Shown here one piece after another: positions 27,420 through 35,791 of a stretch of 64,000 nucleotides of DNA. The stretch is from positions 687,001-751,000 of the forward strand of contig NZ_AOGZ02000014.1 of the NCBI RefSeq assembly GCF_000332515.2, read 5' to 3'. A program made the position numbers and the translations under genes. Position 1 is the first letter of the stretch; each line of letters starts with the position of its first letter. This stretch comes from Leptospira wolbachii serovar Codice str. CDC (GTDB lineage Bacteria; Spirochaetota; Leptospiria; Leptospirales; Leptospiraceae). The notes under the pieces are model-generated. The model had not been told where the DNA came from. It worked only from the letters and a program-made list of their open reading frames with translations, and made no database searches.

Positions 27420-28668
27420 TCAAATCGTCCTTAGGAATTACTTTTTTGGGTGAGAAGGCAAAATGATAGAACACACCTTCGTTGGGCGAGGATGAACACT
27501 CCACCTCACGACCGTTCATCTGACTGCATAGGGAAAATATAACGGATAATCCGATGGATTCTGCCTTTCGATAATTCAGTTCCGGTGGAAAACCAACACC
27601 ATTGTCCCTGTATTTTAATTCGTAATTGAATTTATCAGTAACTATAAAATCTATTTTAATCAAAGCATCTGTTTTACCACCAACAAAAGCATGTCGAAAA
27701 CTATTAGTTAACATTTCCGTGATCATAAGCCCCATCGGAATCGCATCCACGATGTTAAATTCTAATTGTTGAATATCCAATTCAATGAGGATATCTGTCC
27801 TCATATACATAAGTTTTATGTTTTCCACAAGACTTGTGATATAGTCTACAGAGCTTAGGCCTGATAAGTTTTTGCTACTATATAGTTTTTCGTGAACGAG
27901 TGCAATCGCTTTGATACGAACAATACTCTGTTCTAAAATATCAGCCGTTTCTGGGGGAGAAGAATAAACTTGAAGTTGTAAAAAAGAAATAACAACGGCC
28001 AAGTTATTTTTCACACGGTGGTGAACTTCTGTGAGTAAGGTTTCGTTTTCTCGCAAAGATTGTTCGAGTTTGGATTGGTTTTCCATATAACTAGTCATAT
28101 CCGTTATGACTGCCACTGCCTTATTGGCACTTCCCTCTTTGGTTGGAATGAAGAGTCGATGTTCCAAAGCCCATTTAATTTTACCATCCAACCTACGGAT
28201 TCGATACAAAAGACCTGTGTGGTTTTCTCGCAGTTGGTTCATCCAGATATTGGTCATTCGTTCTCTATCGGATTCGTGGACACGTTCGATTAAAAGTTCA
28301 GGATGTGTGTGAATATCCTTTGTTGGAATATCAAAAAGCCTGGAGACTTGTTCACTTAAAAAATCAATTTTCCAAGTATCTAAATTGAATACGATGACAG
28401 CGTCTTCAATTCGTTCCAAAATGACTTGGAAAAGTTGGTCAGACTCGATTTTTTCAAATAACACACGTTTTTGTCTTTGTAATTCTCGAACCAAAAGAAC
28501 AAAAATAATCACTGCAGATACAGTTACAAATCCCCATCCTTTAAGACTTTGAATTTCACGGATATCCTCGGGTGATTGGAAAATAAGAGAGATTGTATAA
28601 TCTGAAAAATATATCCAGACATAGCCGAATAACAAATAGAAAAATGCTATTCGGCCAGCCGCTTTCAT
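27403..28668 (-). CDS. Membrane sensor histidine kinase, HisKA_2 type
   Basis: A 421-residue kinase. Two N-terminal membrane helices flank a very short external loop (IAFFYLLFGYVWIYF and GWGFVTVSAVIIFVLLV). A PAS domain occupies residues about 80-200, the phospho-acceptor histidine is in LTEVHHRVKNNL near residue 220, and the ATPase domain has MLTNSFRHAF, YRDNGVGFP and SIGLSVIFSL. The EVHHRVKNNL form identifies the HisKA_2/HWE-related group, whose partners are often single-domain or output-less regulators. It lies between the acyl-CoA dehydrogenase (three-base gap) and MaoC (overlap) genes, so it is expressed with acyl-CoA metabolism. Confidence 0.88.
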   Translation of the reverse strand: MKAAGRIAFFYLLFGYVWIYFSDYTISLIFQSPEDIREIQSLKGWGFVTVSAVIIFVLLVRELQRQKRVLFEKIESDQLFQVILERIEDAVIVFNLDTWKIDFLSEQVSRLFDIPTKDIHTHPELLIERVHESDRERMTNIWMNQLRENHTGLLYRIRRLDGKIKWALEHRLFIPTKEGSANKAVAVITDMTSYMENQSKLEQSLRENETLLTEVHHRVKNNLAVVISFLQLQVYSSPPETADILEQSIVRIKAIALVHEKLYSSKNLSGLSSVDYITSLVENIKLMYMRTDILIELDIQQLEFNIVDAIPMGLMITEMLTNSFRHAFVGGKTDALIKIDFIVTDKFNYELKYRDNGVGFPPELNYRKAESIGLSVIFSLCSQMNGREVECSSSPNEGVFYHFAFSPKKVIPKDDLNVSKG

Positions 28669-28671
28669 TGA

Positions 28672-30246
28672 TTACAAAAGTTCCTGAAGAGATTGGAAGC
28701 GAGTATGCACTATTTCTTCAATAGAATTCCCCAATTGGGAATAATGTTCCCACAATCGGGTGAGTTCGGAAGGAACATAGTTTGAAAGTCTACTGAAGGA
28801 CATAAGATACTTCCCCACAAGATAATACGAAAGTAACTTTCGATCCATCAATTTTTCATCGAGAGAATAGTATTCTGAAGATTTATGTGTATCGATTTCC
28901 GACAAAGAAAGAATTACAAAAATGGACAAAACGTCTGCAAAGGCAAATTCAACCGATTGTAACTTTTTACGATTAGGTTCTGTATCCATAGCAAGGATAA
29001 TATCGAAGAGTACATTTTGAATTTTATCGGTGAGTGTTGACTCTTTTTCCAATTTTGCGAATTCTTTTTGAAACTTCTCTTTTCCTGAATATAAGGAAGA
29101 AATGATAGACCTTTGGATTTCGCTTGTTCCTCCACCGATAGTTCCCAACTTCACATCTCGGTAAAATCGTTCTACGGAATACTCTTTCATGTATCCATAA
29201 CCACCAAAGAGTTGGACAGAATCCTTGGCCACATCCTCTGCAATTTCTGAAGTAATGAGTTTTCCCAGACTGCTTTCCAGGGGTGAGGGAACACCACGAT
29301 CTTTTCGTTCTGCCACCCAATAAATTAACCTTCTGGCAGCTTGGATGTAGACCCAGTTCCGAACCAAAATATCACGCATCCCATAAAAACTAGAAATGGG
29401 TTTTCCAAATTGCACTCTTTCGTTGGCATAACGAAGGCCTTTACGAAAACAAAATTCCATGGCACCCGCAAGACCCGCAACAAATACAGTGCGTTCCCAT
29501 TCCAAGGTTTCTTTACCAATTCGCATAAATCCCGTATTCATGGGACCAAGCAGATTTTCTTTGGGAATGACCATATCTTCAAACACGAGTTCTGCGGTCA
29601 TAGAAGTATGGTGTCCTAATTTTTTTAAGATCTTACTTACTTTAAAACCAGGTGTATTACTTTCTACGATGAAAGCAGAGATCCCCATTGGCCCTCTTCC
29701 TTTTTCGGAAGTTCTCGCCATAACAACAAACACCTGTCCTACGGGACCATTGGTGATGTACATTTTTGTTCCGTTTAATTTCCATCCTCCTTCTACCTCT
29801 TCTGCTTTTGTTAATAGCGAGGCGGCATCAGATCCGGAAGCAGGTTCTGTTAACGCAAATCCTGCCATCCATTCCCCTGTAGAAAGTTTAGGAAGGTATT
29901 TGGATTTTTGTTCTTTGGTTCCTTGGAAAATAATAGGCATAGTGCCTATTACTAAATGGGCAACCCAGGAAAGTCCCATTCCCCCATCCAAACTTCCTGA
30001 TGCAAACGCATCTGTTGCAATCGAACATTGTAAACAACTAGCACCTTCCCCACCATATTCCGATGGGATCGTGAGTCCAGTGAGACCAGCTTTGCTAAAT
30101 TCTTTCCATAAATCGTCTGACCAAATTTCTTTTTCGTCCCTTTCTTCTGCAGAGGGAAATACTTTGTCTTCCGAAAATTGGAATACTGTATTGTAAAAAC
30201 TTCTTTCCTCCTCATTCAGATAGGGATTCAGTTTCGGGTGTATCAT
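28672..30246 (-). CDS. Acyl-CoA dehydrogenase with C-terminal extension
   Basis: A 524-residue flavoprotein. Residues 1-390 carry the standard acyl-CoA dehydrogenase fold: GFALTEPASGSDAASL, KMYITNGPVGQ, LFGGYGYMKEYSVERFYRD and GTIGGGTSEIQR. The extra about 130 helical C-terminal residues recall the very-long-chain group or FadE5-like enzymes. As in the other paralogue, Gly replaces the C-terminal catalytic Glu position, and helix G has LEWER, suggesting an isovaleryl-type catalytic base. The start at 30246 overlaps the stop of the acyl-CoA synthetase gene by four bases, so the two enzymes are tightly co-produced and likely act in sequence. Confidence 0.9.
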   Translation of the reverse strand: MIHPKLNPYLNEEERSFYNTVFQFSEDKVFPSAEERDEKEIWSDDLWKEFSKAGLTGLTIPSEYGGEGASCLQCSIATDAFASGSLDGGMGLSWVAHLVIGTMPIIFQGTKEQKSKYLPKLSTGEWMAGFALTEPASGSDAASLLTKAEEVEGGWKLNGTKMYITNGPVGQVFVVMARTSEKGRGPMGISAFIVESNTPGFKVSKILKKLGHHTSMTAELVFEDMVIPKENLLGPMNTGFMRIGKETLEWERTVFVAGLAGAMEFCFRKGLRYANERVQFGKPISSFYGMRDILVRNWVYIQAARRLIYWVAERKDRGVPSPLESSLGKLITSEIAEDVAKDSVQLFGGYGYMKEYSVERFYRDVKLGTIGGGTSEIQRSIISSLYSGKEKFQKEFAKLEKESTLTDKIQNVLFDIILAMDTEPNRKKLQSVEFAFADVLSIFVILSLSEIDTHKSSEYYSLDEKLMDRKLLSYYLVGKYLMSFSRLSNYVPSELTRLWEHYSQLGNSIEEIVHTRFQSLQELL

Positions 30247-32144
30247 TGGTAAATTCCTTCAATTTGTTTTGAGAATACATCCGAAATGACATTTCGTTTC
30301 ATTTTTAAAGTTCGTGTCATTTCGGTATCGGGATCAAAGGGACGAGGAACCACATAATAATTATTAGCTGGTATCATCTCAAAACCTTTGAATCCGTTTT
30401 CGCGAGAAATAATGCGTGAAATTTCTGCTCGGTACAATTCCCGAACCTTGGGATGAAGATTCCATTCCCCTGCTTTTTCCTTGGAAATTCCTGGAATTTT
30501 TGCTTCTACTGCTTCAAAATTTGGAACAATGAGTGCACCAAGTGTTTTTTTATCATGACCTACCACCATCACTTGGTCAATGAAGGGAGAAGTAAGAAGT
30601 TTGTCTTCTATAGGGATAGGTTCGACGTTTTCTCCACCAATCAGAGCAATGGTATCTTTCGAACGACCAGCAAATACCAGTTCGTTCCTGTGGGAGATAA
30701 ACATAAGGTCTCCCGTATCAAAAAATCCTTCTGAATCAAAAACCACTTGGTTTAGTTCAGGACGTTTGTAATAACCTTTTAAGATTTGTTTGGATTTGAT
30801 CCAAAGAGTTCCCTTGGCACCAACAGAGGTCACCACCTTACCTGTGTCATCTTTCAAACGGATTTGATAACCATCAATGGGAATCCCCACAGTACCTTTG
30901 GTTGGTTTGGTATTGGAACGAATGGAAACAACCGCAGAAGTTTCGGTCATCCCATACCCTTCTAAAACTTTCAGTCCAATCGCGGACAAAAATTCATCTA
31001 CAACACTGGGAAGGGCCGATCCTGCCGATATACAAATACGAATTCTACCACCTAACGCTTTATGGATGGCAGAAAATATTTTGATGCTTAGTAGTTTTAA
31101 TGGAGACAGTAGTGCCAAAATAACAAGGGCATAGGTTCTTTTGACAAGAGAAACCGAGAGATTGGCTTTTTGGATTTCGAATTCAAATCCAAAACATATT
31201 GCATAGTAATGGGCCCAAGTAGACCCTACTTTCAAAAAGAAATGGAATAATTTTTCTTTAAACCCACCTTCTTTGGCAACTTTGGCGATAATCCCATTAT
31301 AAACCGATTCCCAAATCCGAGGGACGGAAGGAAAAATCGTTGGACGAAAGTCCCTTAGATCATCTTTTAAAGAAGACATATTCGAAACTAAAAAATCAAG
31401 CCCAAGAAAAACTCCTGCATATTCAATGGCTCTTTCAAATGCATGCCAAGGAGGAAGTAAACTCACGGCATTATCGTTCGAATTCATATCCAAACGGGAA
31501 ATGGTATTTTGAATGGCGGTGATCCAACCTTTTTGAGACAACATCACACCTTTGGGATTACCAGTAGTTCCAGAGGTATAAATCAAAGTAGCCAGAGCAT
31601 CAGGATCTGTTTGTTTGATCCTTTCCTCTAACGTCTGTTTACCGTTATGATTCCATCTATCTTTCCCTCTTTTTACGATGGAAAGAATCGAATTTTCCCC
31701 TTCAAACAATTCCCCTTGGTCTGTTTCTAAAATAAAAATTTGTTTTAAATGGGGAAGTTCACCTAACAAATCATCGATTCGTTTTTTATCTTTTGGTTTC
31801 TGGACCACAAGGTATTTGGCTTCCGAATGGTTTAAGATATAAAGAATCTCTTCCCGAACAATGTCTGTCCCCCTGGGAACCACGACTGCCCCAGAAGTGA
31901 GGATGGCCATATCAGTACGAAGCCAATTGACAGTGGCATCACAGAAAAATCCAATCCGGTCTCCCACTTCGACACCGAGATCGATAAAACCCAAAGTCAA
32001 GTGGTCGACAAACTGTTTCAAATCTCCAAAACTGATCCCAGGGAATTCGCTGGCCGATTTTCTCTTGCGAAAGGAAACTTTGTTCGGGAGAGTTTCTGCG
32101 ACGTGGGCCAATGCTTGGTAGAGGTTTTCGTAGTTTTGGATCAT
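30243..32144 (-). CDS. Long-chain acyl-CoA synthetase (AMP-forming)
   Basis: A 633-residue ANL-superfamily enzyme that activates fatty acids to acyl-CoA via acyl-AMP. Motifs are complete: LIYTSGTTGNPKGVML (P-loop-like A3) near residue 185, GYGMTETSA (A5) near residue 400, FDTGDLMFI (A7) and the hinge FAGRSKDTIALIGGENVEP. The length and an insertion around residues 275-360 are typical of FadD15/long-chain types. ATG 32144 is chosen because AAAAGG lies about nine bases upstream; an in-frame start at 32201 would add 19 residues. It is the first gene of the operon that continues with acyl-CoA dehydrogenase, a kinase and MaoC. Confidence 0.9.
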   Translation of the reverse strand: MIQNYENLYQALAHVAETLPNKVSFRKRKSASEFPGISFGDLKQFVDHLTLGFIDLGVEVGDRIGFFCDATVNWLRTDMAILTSGAVVVPRGTDIVREEILYILNHSEAKYLVVQKPKDKKRIDDLLGELPHLKQIFILETDQGELFEGENSILSIVKRGKDRWNHNGKQTLEERIKQTDPDALATLIYTSGTTGNPKGVMLSQKGWITAIQNTISRLDMNSNDNAVSLLPPWHAFERAIEYAGVFLGLDFLVSNMSSLKDDLRDFRPTIFPSVPRIWESVYNGIIAKVAKEGGFKEKLFHFFLKVGSTWAHYYAICFGFEFEIQKANLSVSLVKRTYALVILALLSPLKLLSIKIFSAIHKALGGRIRICISAGSALPSVVDEFLSAIGLKVLEGYGMTETSAVVSIRSNTKPTKGTVGIPIDGYQIRLKDDTGKVVTSVGAKGTLWIKSKQILKGYYKRPELNQVVFDSEGFFDTGDLMFISHRNELVFAGRSKDTIALIGGENVEPIPIEDKLLTSPFIDQVMVVGHDKKTLGALIVPNFEAVEAKIPGISKEKAGEWNLHPKVRELYRAEISRIISRENGFKGFEMIPANNYYVVPRPFDPDTEMTRTLKMKRNVISDVFSKQIEGIYQ

Positions 32145-32264
32145 GGGGTTTGCCTTTTCATATAGAATCTTTACAGAAATGTAGGATGGATAAAAAACCA
32201 CTGTTCGTTTTTTGCAAGTTTTTTCTTTTTTTTGACAAACTTTTCAGAAAGGTAGGGCATAACT

Positions 32265-32864
32265 ATGTTCTTTTGGATACATGATGGGCGCATTTTGCCT
32301 AATCCGCCGGCCACTTATGCGGATCGGGTCCACAAAATCCATCCGGGGGGGAAATCTGCCCCCATTTCTAGTGAAGGAGAGGAATCCTCTCCTCCCTCCA
32401 CAGCCTCTTTTTTACACCGTTCCCCCGGAGATGTGTATAAAGAATCCGCCGGCCAAACCGAAAAAACGGTCTACTTCCTGCATGAGATCATGTCGACTCC
32501 TGCGATCACACAAAAGTCCACAGAAACGATTGCCAACTGTTTGGATTTTATGTTGGAAAAAGGAATCCGCCATCTCCCGATCACCGATGAATCCGGCTCC
32601 CTTGTGGGTTTTGTTTCTGATCGGGACATTCTCGAAAAAAGTAAATCCTATGAAAGAGATTGGCCTGTTTCCGACATCATGATCAAACGCGTATTAGTTG
32701 GCTCTCCGGGATCGGAAATTAGAGGGGTCACCCAAGTCCTATTAGAAGAAAGAATTGGATGTATTCCTGTGGTAAATGACGATAATCAACCTATTGGTAT
32801 GATCACAAGGTCGGATTTACTTCGTTTGTTACTGAAGTATCCAAATTTGAATATCATCGCTTAA
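32265..32864 (+). CDS. Tandem CBS-domain protein
   Basis: A 199-residue protein. Residues about 75-195 hold two CBS motifs (LHEIMSTPAITQKS...RHLPITDESGSLVGFVSDRDIL and VSDIMIKRVLVGSP...IGCIPVVNDDNQPIGMITRSDLL), which together form a nucleotide-binding Bateman module. The N-terminal 70 residues are Pro/Ser-rich and probably disordered. Such stand-alone CBS proteins sense adenine nucleotides and modulate partners. An AAAGGTAGGG tract sits about ten bases before ATG 32265. The symporter gene begins nine bases after the stop and is probably in the same transcript. Confidence 0.87.
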   Translation: MFFWIHDGRILPNPPATYADRVHKIHPGGKSAPISSEGEESSPPSTASFLHRSPGDVYKESAGQTEKTVYFLHEIMSTPAITQKSTETIANCLDFMLEKGIRHLPITDESGSLVGFVSDRDILEKSKSYERDWPVSDIMIKRVLVGSPGSEIRGVTQVLLEERIGCIPVVNDDNQPIGMITRSDLLRLLLKYPNLNIIA

Positions 32865-32873
32865 GGGAGTTGT

Positions 32874-34305
32874 ATGGCCTGGGATTTACTGGTTCTTATT
32901 TTATATTTTCTCATCGTTTTTTATTTTGGATTTCATTTTGCTAAGAATAACGAGAAAGAAGAAGACTTCTATCTCGCTAAAAAAGAGATCCACTGGATCT
33001 TTCTTTTATTGTCCCTTGTCGCAACAGAAACCTCTAGTTTAACTTTTTTAAGCATTCCCTCCTTATCTTTCAAAGGGGACTACCGGTTTCTAGAAATTGC
33101 AATCGGATATGTGATCGGAAGAACTATCGTTGCTTTGTATCTATTGCCATCTTATTTTTCGGGAAATACCATTTCCGTTTACGAGTATGTAGGAAATCGT
33201 TTTGGGAAATCTCCACAAAAAACAATCTCATTTGTATTTACTATTTCCAGACTACTCGGAGATGGAATCCGGTTGTATGTCAGTTCTTTACCGATCGCCT
33301 TTCTTTTAGAAAGGATGGGCCTAAACCTTTCGCCTGATATTTTAGGAATGATTGCACTAACAACACTCAGCATCGTCACCATCATCTACTCTGTTGTTGG
33401 TGGATTTCGTGCGATTGTATTTACTGATGTGCTCCAATGGTTTATTTATATCTTTGGTGGATTTTTTGCTTTGGGACTACTCCTCTATAAACTGAATATT
33501 CCGATTGCAACGGGAGTTACCGAACTTCATAACCTCGGCAAATGGAATTTATTTATTTTCGACTATCTTCCGTCAGGTGATAATAGTTATTTCATCGTAT
33601 TTGCATTGATTGGTGGTGCTTTTATTTCGATTGGCTCTCATGGGACAGACCTAATGCTTGTTCAGCGAGTAATCGCTACAAAAAATTTAGTTTCTGGCCA
33701 AAAAATTCTTATTGGAAGTGGGATTGTTGTCCTCTTTCAATTTATCTTATTTCTCCTCATTGGATCTCTTCTTTATCTTTTTTATGCCGGACAAACCATG
33801 GCACCAGACAAAGTGTTTAGCCAATTCATAGTGAATGAAGTTCCCTCTCCACTCCTAGGGATCCTAATCGCAGCCATCCTTGCCAGTGCCATGTCCACCC
33901 TGAGCTCTACCATCAATTCTCTCTCTCACCTGGGCCCGCGATTGGGGGATGGACCGATGGTTTAGTCCCCGTTTCCTTTCGCTTTTTTTTGGAGTCACTC
34001 TTTTTGTTTCAAGCCTCGTTCCCTATTTTCTCATCCAAACCTGGGAAAAAGGGCTATTAGAGATGGGGCTCACCATATTTTCCTACACACTTGGGCCGTC
34101 GATTGCGGTTTTCTTTTTAGCTAAAGGGAAGGCAGATTTACCAGTATCCGGCCTTGCTTTTTCAGGATTTTTTCTCATAAGCATTCTTCTTACGGTTGCT
34201 CTTGGCCTGGGTTTCCAAATTGCCTTTACCCTTCTCATTCCTATCGGTTTTGGAATCCAAATCTTTCTTGTACAAATTTCTCGTGTTTTGTTTAAAAAAA
34301 ATTGA
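32874..34305 (+). pseudogene. Sodium:solute symporter family transporter, frameshifted
   Basis: The frame from ATG 32874 encodes 363 residues with SSS-family features: an N-terminal helix, KNNEKEEDFYLAKKE, ATETSSLTFLSIP, SVVGGFRAIVFTDVLQWFIY and ASAMSTLSSTINSLS. It then ends abruptly at 33963-33965. The adjacent frame is open from 33904 to 34305 and reads TWARDWGMDRWFSPRFLSL, followed by four more membrane helices, the natural continuation of the family. The switch falls on a (TC)5 run at 33918-33927; one extra TC, or loss of one base, would restore a transporter of about 477 residues. It could be a true pseudogene, a slippage-prone switch or a sequencing error. Confidence 0.75.
33918..33927 (+). 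repeat. (TC)5 dinucleotide run at the symporter frameshift
   Basis: Five TC units lie exactly where the reading frame of the symporter moves. Six units would give the codons AAT TCT CTC TCT CTC ACC TGG and a continuous protein. Short runs like this are modest slippage targets, so phase variation is possible but unproven. Confidence 0.6.
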
Positions 34306-34307
34306 CA
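34302..34307 (+). promoter_or_regulatory. Putative -35 element of the leuA leader transcript
   Basis: A consensus TTGACA overlaps the stop codon of the symporter remnant and lies 40 bases before the leader peptide ATG. No consensus -10 is present at 17 bases; candidates such as TATGGT (34320-34325) or TCTAAA (34328-34333) are off-spaced, so the exact promoter is uncertain. Confidence 0.4.
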
Positions 34308-34341
34308 GGAATGTATGCGTATGGTCGTCTAAAAGTTAACC

Positions 34342-34392
34342 ATGAAATCATCTGCTAACATTCAGTTACTACTCCTCCTCGAACTTTTATAG
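34342..34392 (+). CDS. Leucine-rich leader peptide of the leuA attenuator
   Basis: A 16-residue frame, MKSSANIQLLLLLELL, in which seven residues are leucine, five of them consecutive (codons TTA CTA CTC CTC CTC). It ends at TAG 34390-34392, and an intrinsic terminator follows 25 bases later, ahead of leuA. This is the layout of classic amino-acid attenuators: ribosome stalling at Leu codons when charged tRNA-Leu is scarce would change RNA folding and let transcription reach leuA. Only a weak AAAAG precedes the ATG. Eight of its bases (34375-34382) can pair with TCGAGGGAG at 34394-34402 with one bulge, forming the expected 1:2 hairpin. Confidence 0.85.
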   Translation: MKSSANIQLLLLLELL

Positions 34393-34393
34393 A

Positions 34394-34402
34394 TCGAGGG
34401 AG
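34394..34402 (+). promoter_or_regulatory. Putative antiterminator segment of the leuA attenuator
   Basis: TCGAGGGAG can pair upstream with CTCCTCGA in the leader coding region (34375-34382) or, through its GGGAG (34398-34402), downstream with CTCCC (34426-34430) inside the terminator's 5' half. These are mutually exclusive pairings, as needed for attenuation. The downstream pairing is short (five base pairs), so the exact antiterminator fold is tentative. Confidence 0.5.
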
Positions 34403-34417
34403 AACGTGCTGTGTGAC

Positions 34418-34458
34418 AAAGCCCACTCCCAACCGGGAAGTGGGCTTTTTTTATTTTT
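34418..34458 (+). terminator. Intrinsic terminator of the leucine attenuator
   Basis: AAAGCCCACT (34418-34427) pairs perfectly with AGTGGGCTTT (34439-34448). Inside it, CCC and GGG form a second short stem with an AACC loop and one bulged A. The stem runs into TTTTTTTATTTTT (34446-34458), giving a textbook intrinsic terminator. It stands between the leucine leader peptide and leuA, with no gene ending immediately before it other than the leader peptide. Confidence 0.88.
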
Positions 34459-34500
34459 GGTCCTCCTTCCGGTGGTAGTGGCAGCGGATTCGGAGGAACT

Positions 34501-35685
34501 ATGAAACCAAACCAAATTAAAATCCAAGACGTTACCTTACGGGACGGAAACCAAGCTTTACGTAGACCCTGGACCTTAGAGGAAAAAATCGAAGTCTTTG
34601 ATTTGCTTGTCGAATTGAATGTCGATGGAATCGAAGTGGGTTTTCCCTCTTCCAATGAAACAGAGTTTGTGGCAAGTAAGACTCTCGCCAAACGAGCACC
34701 AGTCGGAATTCCCATCGCAGGATTGTCGAGAGCCAACGAAACAGAAATTGCGAGAACTTGGGAAGCCATCCAATATGCAAACAAACCCCGAATGCATATC
34801 GTTTATCCCGTCAGTGATTTTTCCATCCGCCATGTTTTGAAAATTTCTGAAAGTGAAGTGATTCAAAAAATTCAAAACTCTGTTTCCTTTGCCAGATCCA
34901 TCGTCGGACCTGATGTAGAAATTCAATTCTCCGGGGAACATTTTGGAGATGCTATTGAAAACTTTGCTTTTACTAAAGATGCGTTTCTTACAGCGATTGA
35001 TGCCGGTGCCAATATCATCAACTTACCTAATACAGTGGAACGATACCGGCCCATGGTATTTGTAAATATGGTGAAGGATATGAAAGACTTTATTGGTAAT
35101 AGGGCCAAAGTTTCTGTGCATACCCACAATGATTTAGGAATGGCAACTGCCACTTCTGTGGAATGTGCTTATGTGGGTGCTGAACAAATTGAAGTGGCTT
35201 TGAATGGACTTGGAGAAAGAGCAGGTAATACTAACTTGTATGAAACTGCTATCGCCTTACACCAAAATGGTGAATCTTTGGGAATTAACTTCCAAAGAAT
35301 TTATCCCACTGCCAAACGAATTGCAGAGATGACAGGCATTCCGATTGGAGAAAAGGCACCAATTATTGGCGAAGATATCTTTTCACATCGCTCAGGTATC
35401 CATCAGGATGGTGTTGCCAAGACCATAAAACAAACCAAAGGTGCTTACCGAACTTTTTCTCCCGAATTTGTTGGTAGAAATGATTCCGAAACTATCTCCT
35501 TTACCAACCAATCGGGACATCGTGCCATTCAATTTTTATTGGAAAAACGAGGGATCGCCGTTCCAAACGAAGAAATCCATAGATTGTTTGAAAAAGCCAA
35601 GGCGATTTCTTCCAAAGAGAACAATCGAGAAATCACCGAAGCAGAGTTAGTGGATTTAGCGAGTCGTTTCATGGTTGCCTCCTGA
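34501..35685 (+). CDS. leuA: 2-Isopropylmalate synthase, short form without regulatory domain
   Basis: Condenses acetyl-CoA with 2-oxoisovalerate, the first committed step of leucine synthesis. The HMGL-like TIM barrel is complete: VTLRDGNQALRRP near residue 12, NLPNTVERYRP near 178, VHTHNDLGMATA near 207 and NGLGERAGN. The linker subdomains follow, with FSHRSGIHQDG near 298. The protein stops at 394 residues and lacks the C-terminal LeuA dimer/allosteric domain, about 120 residues, that mediates leucine feedback inhibition. Homocitrate synthase is an alternative for short enzymes, but the Leu-rich attenuator directly upstream argues for leucine synthesis. CGGAGGA at 34490-34496 is a strong ribosome binding site. 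Confidence 0.88.
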   Translation: MKPNQIKIQDVTLRDGNQALRRPWTLEEKIEVFDLLVELNVDGIEVGFPSSNETEFVASKTLAKRAPVGIPIAGLSRANETEIARTWEAIQYANKPRMHIVYPVSDFSIRHVLKISESEVIQKIQNSVSFARSIVGPDVEIQFSGEHFGDAIENFAFTKDAFLTAIDAGANIINLPNTVERYRPMVFVNMVKDMKDFIGNRAKVSVHTHNDLGMATATSVECAYVGAEQIEVALNGLGERAGNTNLYETAIALHQNGESLGINFQRIYPTAKRIAEMTGIPIGEKAPIIGEDIFSHRSGIHQDGVAKTIKQTKGAYRTFSPEFVGRNDSETISFTNQSGHRAIQFLLEKRGIAVPNEEIHRLFEKAKAISSKENNREITEAELVDLASRFMVAS

Positions 35686-35735
35686 ACACGGAGGCCTTTC
35701 GTCCAGAGAATCTTTTATGTGATTCCACTCGAATC

Positions 35736-35765
35736 ATTGACAAAACTTTGTCAATCTGCCATAAT
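35736..35765 (+). promoter_or_regulatory. Promoter with embedded 20-bp palindromic operator
   Basis: TTGACA (35737-35742) and CATAAT (35760-35765) are separated by exactly 17 bases, a near-consensus sigma-70 promoter, 26 bases before the amidohydrolase start. The -35 element is part of the perfect palindrome ATTGACAAAACTTTGTCAAT (nine-base arms around AC, 35736-35755). A protein bound there would cover the -35 box and spacer, so it is likely an operator of a dimeric repressor such as a TetR-family protein. Confidence 0.65.
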
Positions 35766-35791
35766 TTCGTTTGGTTTTTCTGGAGGTATTC

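Noticed and set aside
29459..30196. 245-codon open frame antisense to the acyl-CoA dehydrogenase
   Set aside because: Pro/Ser-rich shadow frame with no ribosome binding site or domain; the sense gene has all family motifs.
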